Source: Alteromonas sp. C1M14 (lineage in GTDB: Bacteria; Pseudomonadota; Gammaproteobacteria; Enterobacterales; Alteromonadaceae). From it: a stretch of DNA of 64,000 nucleotides. Within the stretch, counting starts at the first letter, position 1. Every line of letters starts with the position of its first letter. The stretch is taken from NCBI RefSeq assembly GCF_018860965.1, contig NZ_JAHKQF010000008.1, positions 124,001 to 188,000 on the forward strand, given 5' to 3'. The position numbers and the translations under genes are program-made. The notes beneath the pieces are model-generated. The model did not search any database. It was not told the origin of the DNA and worked only from the letters and a program-made list of their open reading frames with translations. This document shows positions 1-9,488 of the stretch, piece after piece.

Positions 1-68
1 ATAATCCGGGCCACGAACTATCCGCCCAATTTTATGTATCAAGTGCAACACGTTGATAGGAATCAGAG

Positions 69-1127
69 ATGTCAAACAAGAAGTTTTTATCGCCCCTTTT
101 GCTGGGTGTCGTCGCCCTTGGCGCGTTTTTAATTTATGTAAATGTGCCGCAAGAGGAATCTTCAAAAGGGCCGGGTAACCGAGAAACCCCAGTGCGGGTG
201 GTTACCGTTACCGAGCAAACCTTTCCTATTACCGTGGAAGCCCTTGGTACAGCGAAAGCCAATGAATCTGTCACAATTACGGCACAGCAAACCGAGTTGA
301 TTAGCGAAGTGTTGTTTGATGATGGCGATACGGTTAAAGCCAATCAACTGTTAGTGCAGTTAAACGATACCCAAGAACAGGCTCGACTTGTGGAATTGCA
401 GGCCAATATCGATGAAGCCAAACGACAGTACGAGCGGGTAAAGAACTTGGCGTTAACTCGGGTGGCGTCAGAGCAAATTGTGGATGAACAACAAGCCAAA
501 GTAAAAGCCCTTGAAGCCCAGCTTGATGTGGCAAAAGCGCAGTTAGCCGATTTACAGGTGCGTGCACCATTTGCAGGTGTGCTTGGCATTCGAAGTGTCA
601 GTAAAGGCTCACTTATTCAGCCTGGAGACGAAATTACCACCCTTGATGACGTTAGCGTCATTAATGTGGATTTTAGTGTTGCAGAAGGTCAGTTAGCCAG
701 TTTATCCATAGGCCAGAGCGTGGAGGCCCATTCCGTGGCCTATCCGGGTATCGATTTTAACGGGGAAATTAAAACCATTGGCTCAAGGGTGGATCCGGTG
801 GCGCGGTCGGTGTTGATACGCGCTGAAGTGGACAATAAAACTGGCATGTTACGTCCGGGTATGTTGTTACAAATCACGCTACAAAAGCGGGTATTAGAAA
901 CCCTAGTGATTCCCGAGAAATCCTTAGTTCCGGTACAGAAAAAACAATATGTTTTTGTGGTCGACGATGGCATTGTGCATCAGCGAGAAGTGTCTATTGG
1001 TGAGCGTAAACCGGGAATTGTTCAAATTGTGAGTGGCCTAAGCGCGGGTGAAGTTATTGTTACCGAAGGCACACTGCGGGTACAAGAAAACTCGAAAGTG
1101 CGCATACTCAACCAAGGCGGGCAATAA
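69..1127 (+). CDS. RND efflux pump periplasmic adaptor (membrane fusion protein)
   Basis: The 352-aa protein is an HlyD/AcrA-family adaptor that would bridge the inner-membrane RND permease and an outer-membrane channel. Residues 7-24 form one hydrophobic N-terminal anchor without a lipobox cysteine, so it is probably membrane-anchored and not a lipoprotein. A split lipoyl (barrel-sandwich) domain lies around residues 60-100 and 160-195; the second half includes VRAPFAGVLGIRSVSKGSLI. An alpha-hairpin rich in Gln, Ala and Glu lies between them (about 100-160), and a beta-barrel plus membrane-proximal domain follows to the end. The start has AGGA seven bases upstream. It ends two bases before the permease gene, so the two are an operon. 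No outer-membrane factor is in the window. The substrate is unknown. Confidence 0.9.
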   Translation: MSNKKFLSPLLLGVVALGAFLIYVNVPQEESSKGPGNRETPVRVVTVTEQTFPITVEALGTAKANESVTITAQQTELISEVLFDDGDTVKANQLLVQLNDTQEQARLVELQANIDEAKRQYERVKNLALTRVASEQIVDEQQAKVKALEAQLDVAKAQLADLQVRAPFAGVLGIRSVSKGSLIQPGDEITTLDDVSVINVDFSVAEGQLASLSIGQSVEAHSVAYPGIDFNGEIKTIGSRVDPVARSVLIRAEVDNKTGMLRPGMLLQITLQKRVLETLVIPEKSLVPVQKKQYVFVVDDGIVHQREVSIGERKPGIVQIVSGLSAGEVIVTEGTLRVQENSKVRILNQGGQ

Positions 1128-1129
1128 AC

Positions 1130-4100
1130 ATGTGGTTGTCAGACGTCTCAGTTAAACGACCGGTATTTGCCTCGGTTATTAATTTACTGGTGATTATATT
1201 TGGTATCGTCGCCATCAGTATGTTGTCGCTGCGGGAATACCCTGATATCGATCCGCCCATCGTGTCCATCAACACAAATTACGATGGCGCGTCGGCCAAT
1301 ATTGTAGAAACTCGTATTACTCAGTTGTTAGAAGATCGTATCAGCGGAATTGAGGGAATAAAAAATATTACCTCTACCAGTCGTAATGGACGCTCTTCAA
1401 TCACCATTGAATTTCAGTTATCAAGAGACATTGATGCCGCGTCCAACGATGTGCGAGAACGGGTCAGTCGAGCGTTAAACAACCTGCCAGAACAGGCGGA
1501 TCCACCGGAAGTATCAAAAGAGAATTCTGATGAAGACGTGGTGGTATGGTTTAATTTGCGCAGCACCAACCTAAGCTCCATTGAACTGACCGATTACGCC
1601 GAGCGTTATTTGGTGGACCGTTTATCGATTGCCGATGGTGTGGCCAGAGTGAGACTCGGTGGCGGGCGCACCTATGCCATGAAAGTGTTTTTAGATCGCA
1701 ATGCCATGGCCGCCAGGGGGATTACGGTAACCGATGTGGAATCGGTGATCCGCTCTGAAAATGTGGAGTTACCTGCAGGTGAGGTGGAATCTACCGACCG
1801 AGATTTTGAAGTGCGGGTGGCTCGCACGTACTTAACCCCAGATGATTTTTCTCAACTCACTGTCGCGGTGGGGGATGACGGATACCTGGTGCGTTTAGGT
1901 GAAATTGCTCGGGTAGAATTGGCCGCAGAGGACGACGAAAATGAATTTCGTGGTGATGGCGTGAACATGATTGGCTTAGGCGTGATTAAGCAATCTAAAG
2001 CCAACACCCTTGATGTGGTGCGGGCGGCGAAAGCGCAAATCGCCCAAATCGAGAAAACCCTGCCAGATAATATTTTCATTGTGCCTAGTTATGACTCATC
2101 GGTGTTCATCGAAGAGTCCATTAATGAAGTATACAACACCCTTATTGTTGCCATGATTTTGGTGATGGTGGTGATTTATTTATTCTTAGGAAACATGCGG
2201 GCAACCTTAATTCCCGCCGTGACCGTGCCCGTCTCCATGATAGGCGCGTTTATTGTGATGTACATGCTGGGTTTCTCTATTAACCTGCTGACCTTACTGG
2301 CCATGGTACTGGGCATTGGACTGGTGGTGGATGACGCCATTGTGGTATTGGAAAACATATATCGACGTATCGAAATGGGTGAACCACCTTTGTTAGCCGC
2401 ATATCGAGGGGCTAAAGAAGTGGGCTTTGCCGTTATCGCCACTACCTTAGTATTGATTTCCGTGTTCGTGCCATTGGTCTTCTTAGAAGGCAACATTGGT
2501 CGACTCTTTACCGAGTTTGCCCTTGCCATGGCCGCGGCGGTGGCCTTTTCTAGTTTTACCGCGCTAAGCCTTTCGCCCATGATGGCATCAAAACTACTGA
2601 AGCAAAAATCACGTTCAAACGCTTTTGGACGCTGGTTAGACGATCGCTTCAAGCGTATCGAAAGTGGTTATTATCGTAGTTTAGGGCAAACCATTCACCA
2701 GCCCATATTGATGGGCTTGTTGTTCGTACTTTCTTTAGTGCTCACTTGGCAGTTGTCGAATAAAATTCCCAGTGAATTCACCCCTAAGGAAGATCGGGGC
2801 AATTTTTATGTGTTGATGCAGGGGCAGGAAGGCTCGTCTTTTGAAAATAATGCAGAAAACTTGCGCAAAATTGAATCAATTTTGATGCCTTATCGAGAAG
2901 AAGGAAAAATCAGTCGCTTGTTGGTGAGAACCCCAGGATCTGGTACTAATGCCGGCATGGCAGTGGTGGGCGTGGTGCCTTGGGATGAGCGGGATTTCAC
3001 CTCTTTTGAATTAATGGATGAAATTTCCAAAAAGCTGGAAGCCGTGCCCGATGTGCGGGCTTTTTCTGTGATGCGTAGCGGGATCAGCGGCGGTACTGGA
3101 CGTCCGGTGCAGTTCGTATTGCAAGGGGATACCTATGAAAACCTGGTGGCATGGCGTGATATCGTGATGGAGAAAGCCAGTGAAAACCCCGGCCTAGTGC
3201 GTCTCGATTCAGACTACAAAGATACCTCGCCCCAGTTACTTATTAATATCGACCGAGACCGCGCGGCAGATTTAGGCGTGTCTATCTCCGATATTGGTGG
3301 CACCTTAGAGGTCATGCTAGGTCAGCGACGTGTTTCTACCTATTTGGATCGAGGTGAAGAATATGACGTTATTATGGAAGGGATTGAAGCAGATTACCGC
3401 AGCCCAAGTAGCATCGATAATTTATATGTTCGCTCTTCCCGCACCGGTCAATTGATCCCCATGGATAACCTATTAACCGTAGAAGAGCAGGCAACGTCGG
3501 CACTGTTAAATCGTTATAACCGTATGCGCGCCATCACTATCACGGCGAACTTAGCCCCGGGTTATACTCTAGGTGAAGCGTTAGGCTACCTTGAAGAGAT
3601 TGTGCAAACGGAATTGCCTGACACTGTGTCCATTGACTATAAGGGAGAATCCCAGCTTTATCATGAGGCCGGTAACTCCTTTGTTTTCGTGTTTGCCTTG
3701 GCATTGGCCGTTACTTATCTCATCTTGGCAGCCCAATTTGAAAGCTGGATCCATCCGTTGGTGATCATGCTGACGGTACCTTTAGCATTGGTGGGAGCCT
3801 TTATTGGATTGTATCTGGCAGATATGACCATCAATATATACAGTCAGATAGGCCTTGTGATGCTAATCGGACTGGCGGCGAAAAATGGCATATTGATTGT
3901 GGAATTTGCCAATCAGTTAAGGGATGCCGGTGTGGAGTTTGAAGAAGCATTACGTCGCGCGGCAGCCCAACGTTTGCGTCCTATCGTAATGACCGGCTTT
4001 ACCACTGTATTTAGTGCGCTACCCTTGGTCGTTGCCTCTGGGCCGGGCTCTGAAAGCCGCATGGTGATTGGCATGGTGATTTTTGCCGGGGTGATTGTCT

Positions 4101-4237
4101 CAGCCTTTATGACCTTGTTTATTGTGCCTGCGGCTTACGCAGCCTTTGCTCGCAATACCAGCTCACCGGAAGGTAGAGCCAAATTACTTGCCGAACAAGA
4201 CGAAGGGATCCCTTATCATAAAGGTGAATTAGAGTAA
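1130..4237 (+). CDS. RND efflux transporter permease (HAE1/AcrB-type)
   Basis: This 1035-aa inner-membrane proton/drug antiporter is the motor of the pump begun by the preceding adaptor. It starts with the family-typical MWLSDVSVKRPVFASVIN and TM1, followed by the first large periplasmic loop. The TM4 proton-relay motif is LVVDDAIVVLENIYR, with Asp401 and Asp402 matching the essential Asp pair of AcrB (407/408). A second periplasmic loop and TM8-12 follow; the TM10 region reads GLAAKNGILIVEFA with the conserved Lys. Length is normal for the family. The sequence resembles the adaptor-plus-permease pairs (VexD/MexF-like) common in marine gammaproteobacteria. Substrates cannot be read from sequence. 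A strong terminator follows 33 bases after the stop. Confidence 0.95.
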   Translation: MWLSDVSVKRPVFASVINLLVIIFGIVAISMLSLREYPDIDPPIVSINTNYDGASANIVETRITQLLEDRISGIEGIKNITSTSRNGRSSITIEFQLSRDIDAASNDVRERVSRALNNLPEQADPPEVSKENSDEDVVVWFNLRSTNLSSIELTDYAERYLVDRLSIADGVARVRLGGGRTYAMKVFLDRNAMAARGITVTDVESVIRSENVELPAGEVESTDRDFEVRVARTYLTPDDFSQLTVAVGDDGYLVRLGEIARVELAAEDDENEFRGDGVNMIGLGVIKQSKANTLDVVRAAKAQIAQIEKTLPDNIFIVPSYDSSVFIEESINEVYNTLIVAMILVMVVIYLFLGNMRATLIPAVTVPVSMIGAFIVMYMLGFSINLLTLLAMVLGIGLVVDDAIVVLENIYRRIEMGEPPLLAAYRGAKEVGFAVIATTLVLISVFVPLVFLEGNIGRLFTEFALAMAAAVAFSSFTALSLSPMMASKLLKQKSRSNAFGRWLDDRFKRIESGYYRSLGQTIHQPILMGLLFVLSLVLTWQLSNKIPSEFTPKEDRGNFYVLMQGQEGSSFENNAENLRKIESILMPYREEGKISRLLVRTPGSGTNAGMAVVGVVPWDERDFTSFELMDEISKKLEAVPDVRAFSVMRSGISGGTGRPVQFVLQGDTYENLVAWRDIVMEKASENPGLVRLDSDYKDTSPQLLINIDRDRAADLGVSISDIGGTLEVMLGQRRVSTYLDRGEEYDVIMEGIEADYRSPSSIDNLYVRSSRTGQLIPMDNLLTVEEQATSALLNRYNRMRAITITANLAPGYTLGEALGYLEEIVQTELPDTVSIDYKGESQLYHEAGNSFVFVFALALAVTYLILAAQFESWIHPLVIMLTVPLALVGAFIGLYLADMTINIYSQIGLVMLIGLAAKNGILIVEFANQLRDAGVEFEEALRRAAAQRLRPIVMTGFTTVFSALPLVVASGPGSESRMVIGMVIFAGVIVSAFMTLFIVPAAYAAFARNTSSPEGRAKLLAEQDEGIPYHKGELE

Positions 4238-4270
4238 CCAAGGTCGATACGCTGTGTTGGCTAAAATAAA

Positions 4271-4302
4271 AACACCGGTATGCCAAATACCGGTGTTTTT
4301 TT
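4271..4302 (+). terminator. Rho-independent terminator of the RND operon
   Basis: A perfect 10-bp stem (AACACCGGTA / TACCGGTGTT) closes a 7-nt loop and is followed by a T run. The left side is preceded by an A-rich tract, so it probably also works for the tpm gene converging from the other strand. Confidence 0.9.
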
Positions 4303-4324
4303 ATTTTGCGGGTAATATTTTTTA

Positions 4325-4957
4325 TTATTTGGGGGTTAGTTGCCACACTTGTTCATGAGCCGGAACCTTGCCTTTTAGATTAATAGGGTGGCTGCTAAGA
4401 CAGGCTAGATGGTAGTGATTCTGGTAATGTTGTTCTACTTCTCGGTCAGGGACTGAAAACGGCGGCCCTGGAAGCACAGCTTGATCGTAATGAAAAGTAA
4501 TCAGCAATTGAGGGGCACATTGGGTGATTGTTCGCAGGTGTTCTGTGTAGCCAGTGCGCATAGCCGGTGGCAAGGCAACCAATGCCGCTCTGTCGTAGAT
4601 GGCATCAATTGGGCCTAGCATTTCGCCGGTTAGATGAAATATATCACCACCGAAAACGGTCACCCCATGGCTCTCATAACGGGTAATCTCACCTAGTTTG
4701 GTGGTGTGGGGGATCACGTCGAGCTGCTCAAACAATTGTTGAATGGCAATGCCACTGAGTTCTGCACCTACCACCTCATAGCCACAGGAAATTAACCAGG
4801 AAATATCTAAGGTTTTTCCGCACAAAGGAAGAAAGACCCGTTGGTTTGGCTGCAGGTTAAGGGCTGGAAAATGGGTCACTAAGTTAGGGTTTGCATCTTC
4901 CTCGTGAAAGCCCGTTTCGTTGTTATGCCATTTTTGTAACCAAAATTCCCGATCCAT
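4325..4957 (-). CDS. tpm: Thiopurine S-methyltransferase
   Basis: This 210-aa protein is a bacterial TPMT-family class I SAM-dependent methyltransferase. Bacterial members methylate thiopurines and are linked to detoxification of selenium and tellurium oxyanions. It opens with MDREFWLQKWHNNETGFHE, the family N-terminus. The conserved stretch RVFLPLCGKTLDISWLISCG contains the LCGKxxD signature of the SAM pocket, and VVGAELSGIAI supplies the acidic residue that contacts SAM. YDRAALVALPPAMR is the conserved motif near the substrate pocket. Length is normal. It is monocistronic by appearance, converging on the RND operon and sharing its terminator. The native substrate is unknown. Confidence 0.92.
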   Translation of the reverse strand: MDREFWLQKWHNNETGFHEEDANPNLVTHFPALNLQPNQRVFLPLCGKTLDISWLISCGYEVVGAELSGIAIQQLFEQLDVIPHTTKLGEITRYESHGVTVFGGDIFHLTGEMLGPIDAIYDRAALVALPPAMRTGYTEHLRTITQCAPQLLITFHYDQAVLPGPPFSVPDREVEQHYQNHYHLACLSSHPINLKGKVPAHEQVWQLTPK

Positions 4958-5065
4958 ACTACGCTCATTATTGAATTAACTGAGTGGTAGACTAACGAAA
5001 CTCCGTTCTCGGGTAAATGGAATTTAAAGCCCGATACGGTGTTTTTGGTGAAAGTGTGTATATGC

Positions 5066-6631
5066 CTATCTAGTGGTTAACCAAGGTAGAACATACATCA
5101 GCACCCCTATTAAAACCAAGCTCCACACACCAAGTATTAGTGCCAGTTGATAACTGATACCGCGTACAGAGGGCAGCTTATGTGCTGCATCGTTAGGAAA
5201 CTTAATGCTGATTAGGGCGCTAGTACTTACCGTGACAATAAAGCCAATGAGGTTCCACCAGAACCAGAACAGGGTACTGTCACTTAACCATAAAAATACA
5301 TTGATGCTTACCCCAAGAATTAGCCCACAGTTAGCGGCTAACGGGGAGATACGACGACTGTGAATACCGGTGAGGAAAATGGCCAGCACTGGGCCATAAA
5401 ACACCGATCCGATTTTGTTGATTGCTTCGATAACAGTGGGGGCAATATTGCCGGCGTAAAGGGATAATACCAAGGTGATCAAACCCCATGTGATGCCGGT
5501 GATCCGAGCACGTTTTAAATAGCGTTTATCATCTAATTTAGCACCGGTTAAGCGACTAATATCTTCTGTGGTTACCGCCGCTAAACTATTAATGGCAGAA
5601 CTTAACGATGACATAGCCGCGGCGAGGATAGCCACCACTAAAATGCCTACAATACCTGCTGGTAAGTAATTAATAATAAACACAGGCATCATCCAGTCGG
5701 GCTCGTCGGCAGGTATTTGTGCTTGAATGTCAGGAGACGACATAACTACAGCACCTATCACCAGACCGGTACCGCAATATAATGCGGTTATAGGAAACCG
5801 GCAAAACGCCACGGTAATGAGCATTTTTTTTAAATCGGTAATGCTATGACTAGATAAAGAGCGCTGGGCTTCGGATTGATCACAACCATAGTAGGATGCA
5901 TAAAGGACCACACCACCAAATATCATGGGCAGTAGCCCAAAGTCATTACCGTCTAATCCCGCGGTATCGGTGTTGATGGCTTGCAGGCGCTCAGCGGGAA
6001 TAATGGCCATCACATTTTGCCACCCTCCTGCGGCTTCTAGGCCTGCCCACAAACAAACAGCGGCTCCGGCCACAATCAGTACCATTTGAATGGCATCACC
6101 ATAAACAACGGCTTTCATGCCCCCCATTGAAGAGTAAATTAGGGTGATAACACCAATCATCAAGATGGCATAAAACTGATCGATGCCCATGGTGCCTTGT
6201 AAAATAAGAGCAATGGCATAAATCATAATGGCAGTGGCAAAGGAACGGCTAATTTGAAAGACAGCGCTGATCAACAGACGAGTCGAACGAGAAAAACGTT
6301 GTTCCAGGTAATCGTAAACACTGACCACACCGGCATTGTGTAATGTGGGCAATAAGCGCCACAGCATAATGATCACGGCCAGCGGAAGGGCGAGTTCGTA
6401 ACTGAGCCATATAAGGCCGCCCCCCTCTCGTAATCCCACAAAGGCCGGGGCTGATATAAAACTAATGGCAGATAACTGGGTGGCCATCACAGACAAAGCT
6501 AACGCTGGCCAAGCCAGGGTTCTACCACCTAAAAAATATTCTTTTCCTGAGTGCTGATGACGAAACATCAGCCCTAATACCAACATGCCTACGAGGTACG
6601 CGCCAACAATGCTGTAATCCAGCCAGGTCAT
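5066..6631 (-). CDS. Sodium:solute symporter family (SSS/SSF) transporter
   Basis: The 521-aa multi-pass inner-membrane protein belongs to the sodium/solute symporter family (PutP, SGLT, SMVT relatives). It has about 13 predicted helices. The N-terminal HSGKEYFLGGRTLAWPALALS matches the family motif after TM1, and AAMSSLSSAINSLAAV in the middle contains the serine pair that forms the Na2 site. An in-frame start 10 codons upstream exists, but the ATG at 6631 is preceded by AAGGAGAGAAGGA, a strong ribosome-binding site, so I chose it. The substrate is unknown. It lies on the same strand as the D-glutamate genes further upstream, with the FMN reductase between, so a link to amino-acid uptake is possible but not shown. 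Confidence 0.88.
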   Translation of the reverse strand: MTWLDYSIVGAYLVGMLVLGLMFRHQHSGKEYFLGGRTLAWPALALSVMATQLSAISFISAPAFVGLREGGGLIWLSYELALPLAVIIMLWRLLPTLHNAGVVSVYDYLEQRFSRSTRLLISAVFQISRSFATAIMIYAIALILQGTMGIDQFYAILMIGVITLIYSSMGGMKAVVYGDAIQMVLIVAGAAVCLWAGLEAAGGWQNVMAIIPAERLQAINTDTAGLDGNDFGLLPMIFGGVVLYASYYGCDQSEAQRSLSSHSITDLKKMLITVAFCRFPITALYCGTGLVIGAVVMSSPDIQAQIPADEPDWMMPVFIINYLPAGIVGILVVAILAAAMSSLSSAINSLAAVTTEDISRLTGAKLDDKRYLKRARITGITWGLITLVLSLYAGNIAPTVIEAINKIGSVFYGPVLAIFLTGIHSRRISPLAANCGLILGVSINVFLWLSDSTLFWFWWNLIGFIVTVSTSALISIKFPNDAAHKLPSVRGISYQLALILGVWSLVLIGVLMYVLPWLTTR

Positions 6632-6775
6632 TCCTTCTCTCCTTTTTAAGGCGTGGTACACGCACTTGATGTCAATGGTGACAAGATACGTCAGATAAAC
6701 GAGTTTCGATTACTCTATCATATTGATTTATCTAGCGCAGAAAGAAGAAATGTGTCGTGTGAGAAGGGATATTGA

Positions 6776-6797
6776 AGGGCAGTCCTGTTACTGCCCT
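6776..6797 (-). terminator. Terminator-like hairpin downstream of the FMN reductase
   Basis: AGGGCAGT pairs with ACTGCCCT across a 6-nt loop just after the reductase stop. On the minus strand the following tract is TCAATAT, so the U run is weak and termination is uncertain. Confidence 0.4.
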
Positions 6798-6808
6798 GTA
6801 ATCGGTTG

Positions 6809-7343
6809 TTAGTCTGTGAGGCTGTCAGAGGCTTGCTGCAGTTGTTTGATTATGGAAGGATCCGACACCGTACCGCTATGTTCATCGAAGATTTCATAAA
6901 AGTTGGCGACAGAAACCGAGGCCTTCACATTTCCACCAAAAAAGCCCGCGGACTGGGTTGCGGCGTTAAGCACCGACTTGGCGCCGCCAGGGCCAGGGGA
7001 AGCCGATAAATATACCGCCGGCTTGTCTGCATAAACCTTGCGTTCAATCCGGGTAGCCCAATCGAATAAATTTTTGTAAGCGGCAGGATAATGGCCATTA
7101 TGTTCAGCAAAAGAAATAACCAGTCCATCGGCGTCTGCAATGGCAGCAAGAAACTGTTTTGCCCCCTCAGGCTGCCCCACCTCTTTTTCTGTGTCTTCAC
7201 TAAATAAAGGCACAGGGTAGTCATTTATATCCAGCACCGTCACTGTTCCACCTTCCACCTTCCACCAAGCTGGCCGTGTAGGTGGCAAGGGCTTTGTTTA
7301 TAGAATGGCGACTTGTGCTGGCACCAAATGCGACGATTTTCAT
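6809..7343 (-). pseudogene. NADPH-dependent FMN reductase, frameshifted by a 7-bp tandem repeat
   Basis: The reading frame starts at ATG 7343 (GGAG 8 bases upstream) with MKIVAFGASTSRHSINKAL, the flavodoxin-like N-terminus whose ST/R-S loop binds FMN phosphate. It continues to ...TASLVEGG and then slips out of frame at three tandem copies of TTCCACC (plus strand, 7246-7266). The next frame carries TVTVLDINDYPVPLFSED, GLVISFAEHNGHYPAAYKNLFDW (the conserved PEYN-like loop region, here AEHN) and the C-terminus. Deleting one 7-bp copy gives an uninterrupted 175-aa protein, normal for the family. The C-terminal part is well conserved, so the lesion is recent, a reversible slippage state or an assembly error. 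The protein would reduce FMN or quinones with NADPH in the cytoplasm. Confidence 0.85.
7246..7266. repeat. Three tandem copies of TTCCACC inside the FMN reductase gene
   Basis: Copies lie at 7246-7252, 7253-7259 and 7260-7266, all identical. Seven is not a multiple of three, so each gain or loss changes frame. Two copies give the intact frame; three, as here, break it. Confidence 0.95.
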
Positions 7344-7468
7344 TGTTAAAACTCCATTGATGTAATGATGACCGTTACAATAGTGCTTTATGGCTCGAAG
7401 CATAAGCGCTAAAAATAAAACGTATCGTTCGATATTATGCAATGTACGTAACACTGCCGCTTACAGTA

Positions 7469-8458
7469 TTAGGGCGTTCCCCACAAAAACGGCGTAGGTT
7501 GCCACATTTTGCCGTTATCAAAACCGAAGCCCTGTGTTCTATCTTGGGCAATCAGCAGCGGTCCGTCGAGATCCACAAATTCAGCCTGGGCACACAACAA
7601 GAAAGCCGGCGCCATAGCCAAAGAGGTACCCACCATGCAGCCAACCATCACTGAAAAATTCAGCGCCTTTGCTTCTCGATACAACTTCACCGCCTCTGTT
7701 AAACCGCCGGTTTTGTCCAGCTTGATATTGACACTCTGGTAACGACGTTTAAGTACTGAAAGGTTGTCTGATGTGTGACAAGACTCGTCTGCACATAAGG
7801 GGATGGGACATTGGTAGGATTCCAATACCTCATCATCTTGGGCGGGGATCGGTTGCTCAATAAGAACCACATTACAGGCTTTTAACGGCTCAGCCACGGC
7901 TTTGAGATCGTCAATGCTCCAGCCTTCGTTGGCGTCCACAATCAATTGGCTTTGTGGTGTTGCCTCGTGAATAGCGCGTATTTTCTCAACCACGGCATCG
8001 GGATCAAGCTTAACTTTTATTAACGGCGCGCCGGCCAGTTTGCGAGCAGAAGCCTGCATGTTTTCAAGGGTATCTACGCTAATGGTTTGGGCGGTAAAAC
8101 AATGTGTTGTTTCAGGTAGAGACAACAGGGAGGAAACCGTTTGTCCTGATACCTTCGCTCTGAGATCCCATAAAGCGCAGTCTAATGCATTTCTGGCCGA
8201 ACCGGCGGGTAAGTACTGGGCTAATTTATGATGGTCATCCAAGGTAACGATATGCTTTGCCACGTCGGCCAATTGTGAGGCAACGCTTTGCAAAGACTCA
8301 TTATACCGAGCATAAGGTACCGATTCACCTTGACCAACATGTTCTCCGTCTACCACGGTAACCTTGATCACCTCGGCTGCGGTTTTCGCGCCTCGTGAAA
8401 TACGAAAAACCTGGGCCAGAGGAAAACGTTCTTGCTCAATGGTAATGGTTAAAGACAT
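7469..8458 (-). CDS. dgcA: N-acetyl-D-glutamate racemase DgcA (enolase superfamily)
   Basis: This 329-aa enolase-superfamily enzyme is of the dipeptide-epimerase/muconate-lactonising subgroup. The acid-base lysines are in IKVKLD (Lys148, Lys150). Metal ligands are Asp175 (VDANEGW), Glu201 (IEQPIP) and Asp224 (ADES), and the second catalytic lysine is Lys246 (VNIKLDKTGG). Taken alone it could be an L-Ala-D/L-Glu epimerase. The gene directly upstream encodes DgcN, overlapping it by 10 bp, and that pair is the known marine D-glutamate pathway: DgcN acetylates D-Glu and DgcA converts N-acetyl-D-Glu to N-acetyl-L-Glu, which can enter arginine metabolism. The overlap implies translational coupling. 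Confidence 0.85.
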   Translation of the reverse strand: MSLTITIEQERFPLAQVFRISRGAKTAAEVIKVTVVDGEHVGQGESVPYARYNESLQSVASQLADVAKHIVTLDDHHKLAQYLPAGSARNALDCALWDLRAKVSGQTVSSLLSLPETTHCFTAQTISVDTLENMQASARKLAGAPLIKVKLDPDAVVEKIRAIHEATPQSQLIVDANEGWSIDDLKAVAEPLKACNVVLIEQPIPAQDDEVLESYQCPIPLCADESCHTSDNLSVLKRRYQSVNIKLDKTGGLTEAVKLYREAKALNFSVMVGCMVGTSLAMAPAFLLCAQAEFVDLDGPLLIAQDRTQGFGFDNGKMWQPTPFLWGTP

Positions 8459-9453
8459 GACAGGGCCTTGATGATGTTTTCTACACCAAAACGCAATGGA
8501 TCAGTACAAGGTAAACCTAAACGGGCGCTAGTGGTCGCGCAGTACTCGCGGGCTTCATCCTCGTTTACGCTGGCAGTATTAACGGCAATGCCTGCTACCT
8601 TGACGCCGGGGTTGGTAAGCTTGGCGGCGTTTATCGTCATATCGATAACCGTTTCTAACGTCGGTTGAGGGTAGTGGGGTAAGCCTCGCATGTGCGTGCG
8701 ACTAAGGGCATGACAGATGATCAACGCATCAGGTTGGGAACCGTGCAATAACCCTAAGCTAACACCGGCAAAAGCCGGGTGAGACAAAGATCCTTGGCCT
8801 TCGATAATATCCCAGTGATCATCATCGTTATCAGGGCTCAGTGATTCCACCGCGCCAGAAATAAAATCTGCCACCACACAATCAATAGCAACACCTTCAC
8901 CGGCCACCAAAATGCCACTTTGGCCCGTGGCTCTAAATGTGGCTTTGTGTCCAGCGGCTTTTAATGCATTAACCAAACACATTGAGGTGTACATTTTGCC
9001 TACCGAGCAGTCGGTACCCACGGTGAGTAGCCGTTTACCCGTACGTTTAATACCTTTACCGGTTTTAAAGCGGGTGGTGGGGTGACGAATATCCGTTAAG
9101 GTAACGCCCTGCTTTTGTGCTGCGGCGACCACGCTGGGAATGTCGGTGAGTTTTTCGTGTAACCCACTGACCACATGCATTCCAGCTTCGATGGCTTCTA
9201 TGATGGTGGGAACCCAACTTTCATCAATAAAGCCACCGCTATTGGCAAATCCGAGTACCAGTGACTTAGCACCCGCTTCAGCGGCTTGCTCAATACTCAT
9301 CGGGGCACAACCTGTGGTTACCTCGCAGCCTGGTAGTCTATATTCGCCTACACAGGCGGCGGGGTTCCAGTCGGCGACACTTTTGGCCATTTTAATGCTT
9401 AATGGATCGGTAGCGTTGCCGATGAACAGTAAATAAGGGGGGGTCAATACCAT
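8449..9453 (-). CDS. dgcN: D-glutamate N-acetyltransferase DgcN (DUF1611 family)
   Basis: The 334-aa protein belongs to the DUF1611 family, with an N-terminal Rossmann-like domain and a C-terminal P-loop-like domain. TVGTDCSVGKMYTSM around residues 145-158 is a Walker-A-type loop (Lys153). WDIIEGQGSLSHPAFAGVS is the conserved downstream motif. Family members near enolase-type racemases have been shown to be N-acetyltransferases acting on D-glutamate. A GTG lies five codons upstream, but ATG 9453 has TAGGAA six bases before it and leads straight into LTPPYLLFIGNA, so I use it. The 3' end overlaps dgcA by 10 bp. A LysR regulator gene lies just upstream on the same strand. Together these form a D-glutamate catabolic module. 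Confidence 0.85.
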   Translation of the reverse strand: MVLTPPYLLFIGNATDPLSIKMAKSVADWNPAACVGEYRLPGCEVTTGCAPMSIEQAAEAGAKSLVLGFANSGGFIDESWVPTIIEAIEAGMHVVSGLHEKLTDIPSVVAAAQKQGVTLTDIRHPTTRFKTGKGIKRTGKRLLTVGTDCSVGKMYTSMCLVNALKAAGHKATFRATGQSGILVAGEGVAIDCVVADFISGAVESLSPDNDDDHWDIIEGQGSLSHPAFAGVSLGLLHGSQPDALIICHALSRTHMRGLPHYPQPTLETVIDMTINAAKLTNPGVKVAGIAVNTASVNEDEAREYCATTSARLGLPCTDPLRFGVENIIKALSCL

Positions 9454-9488
9454 GTCAATTCCTAACACGCTTAATCAATCAATAGAAT

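Noticed and set aside
1..68. Tail of a gene entering from the left edge
   Set aside because: One frame ends at base 56, but the 17 visible residues match nothing I can name and another frame is also open, so a gene cannot be supported.
2176..2652. 158-aa reading frame on the minus strand inside the RND permease
   Set aside because: Antisense to a strongly conserved transporter gene; composition is that of a shadow frame.
7344..7468. A longer N-terminus for the FMN reductase, from 7454
   Set aside because: The frame opens there, but MKIVAFGAS at 7343 has a good GGAG and is the family N-terminus; the upstream residues look non-coding.
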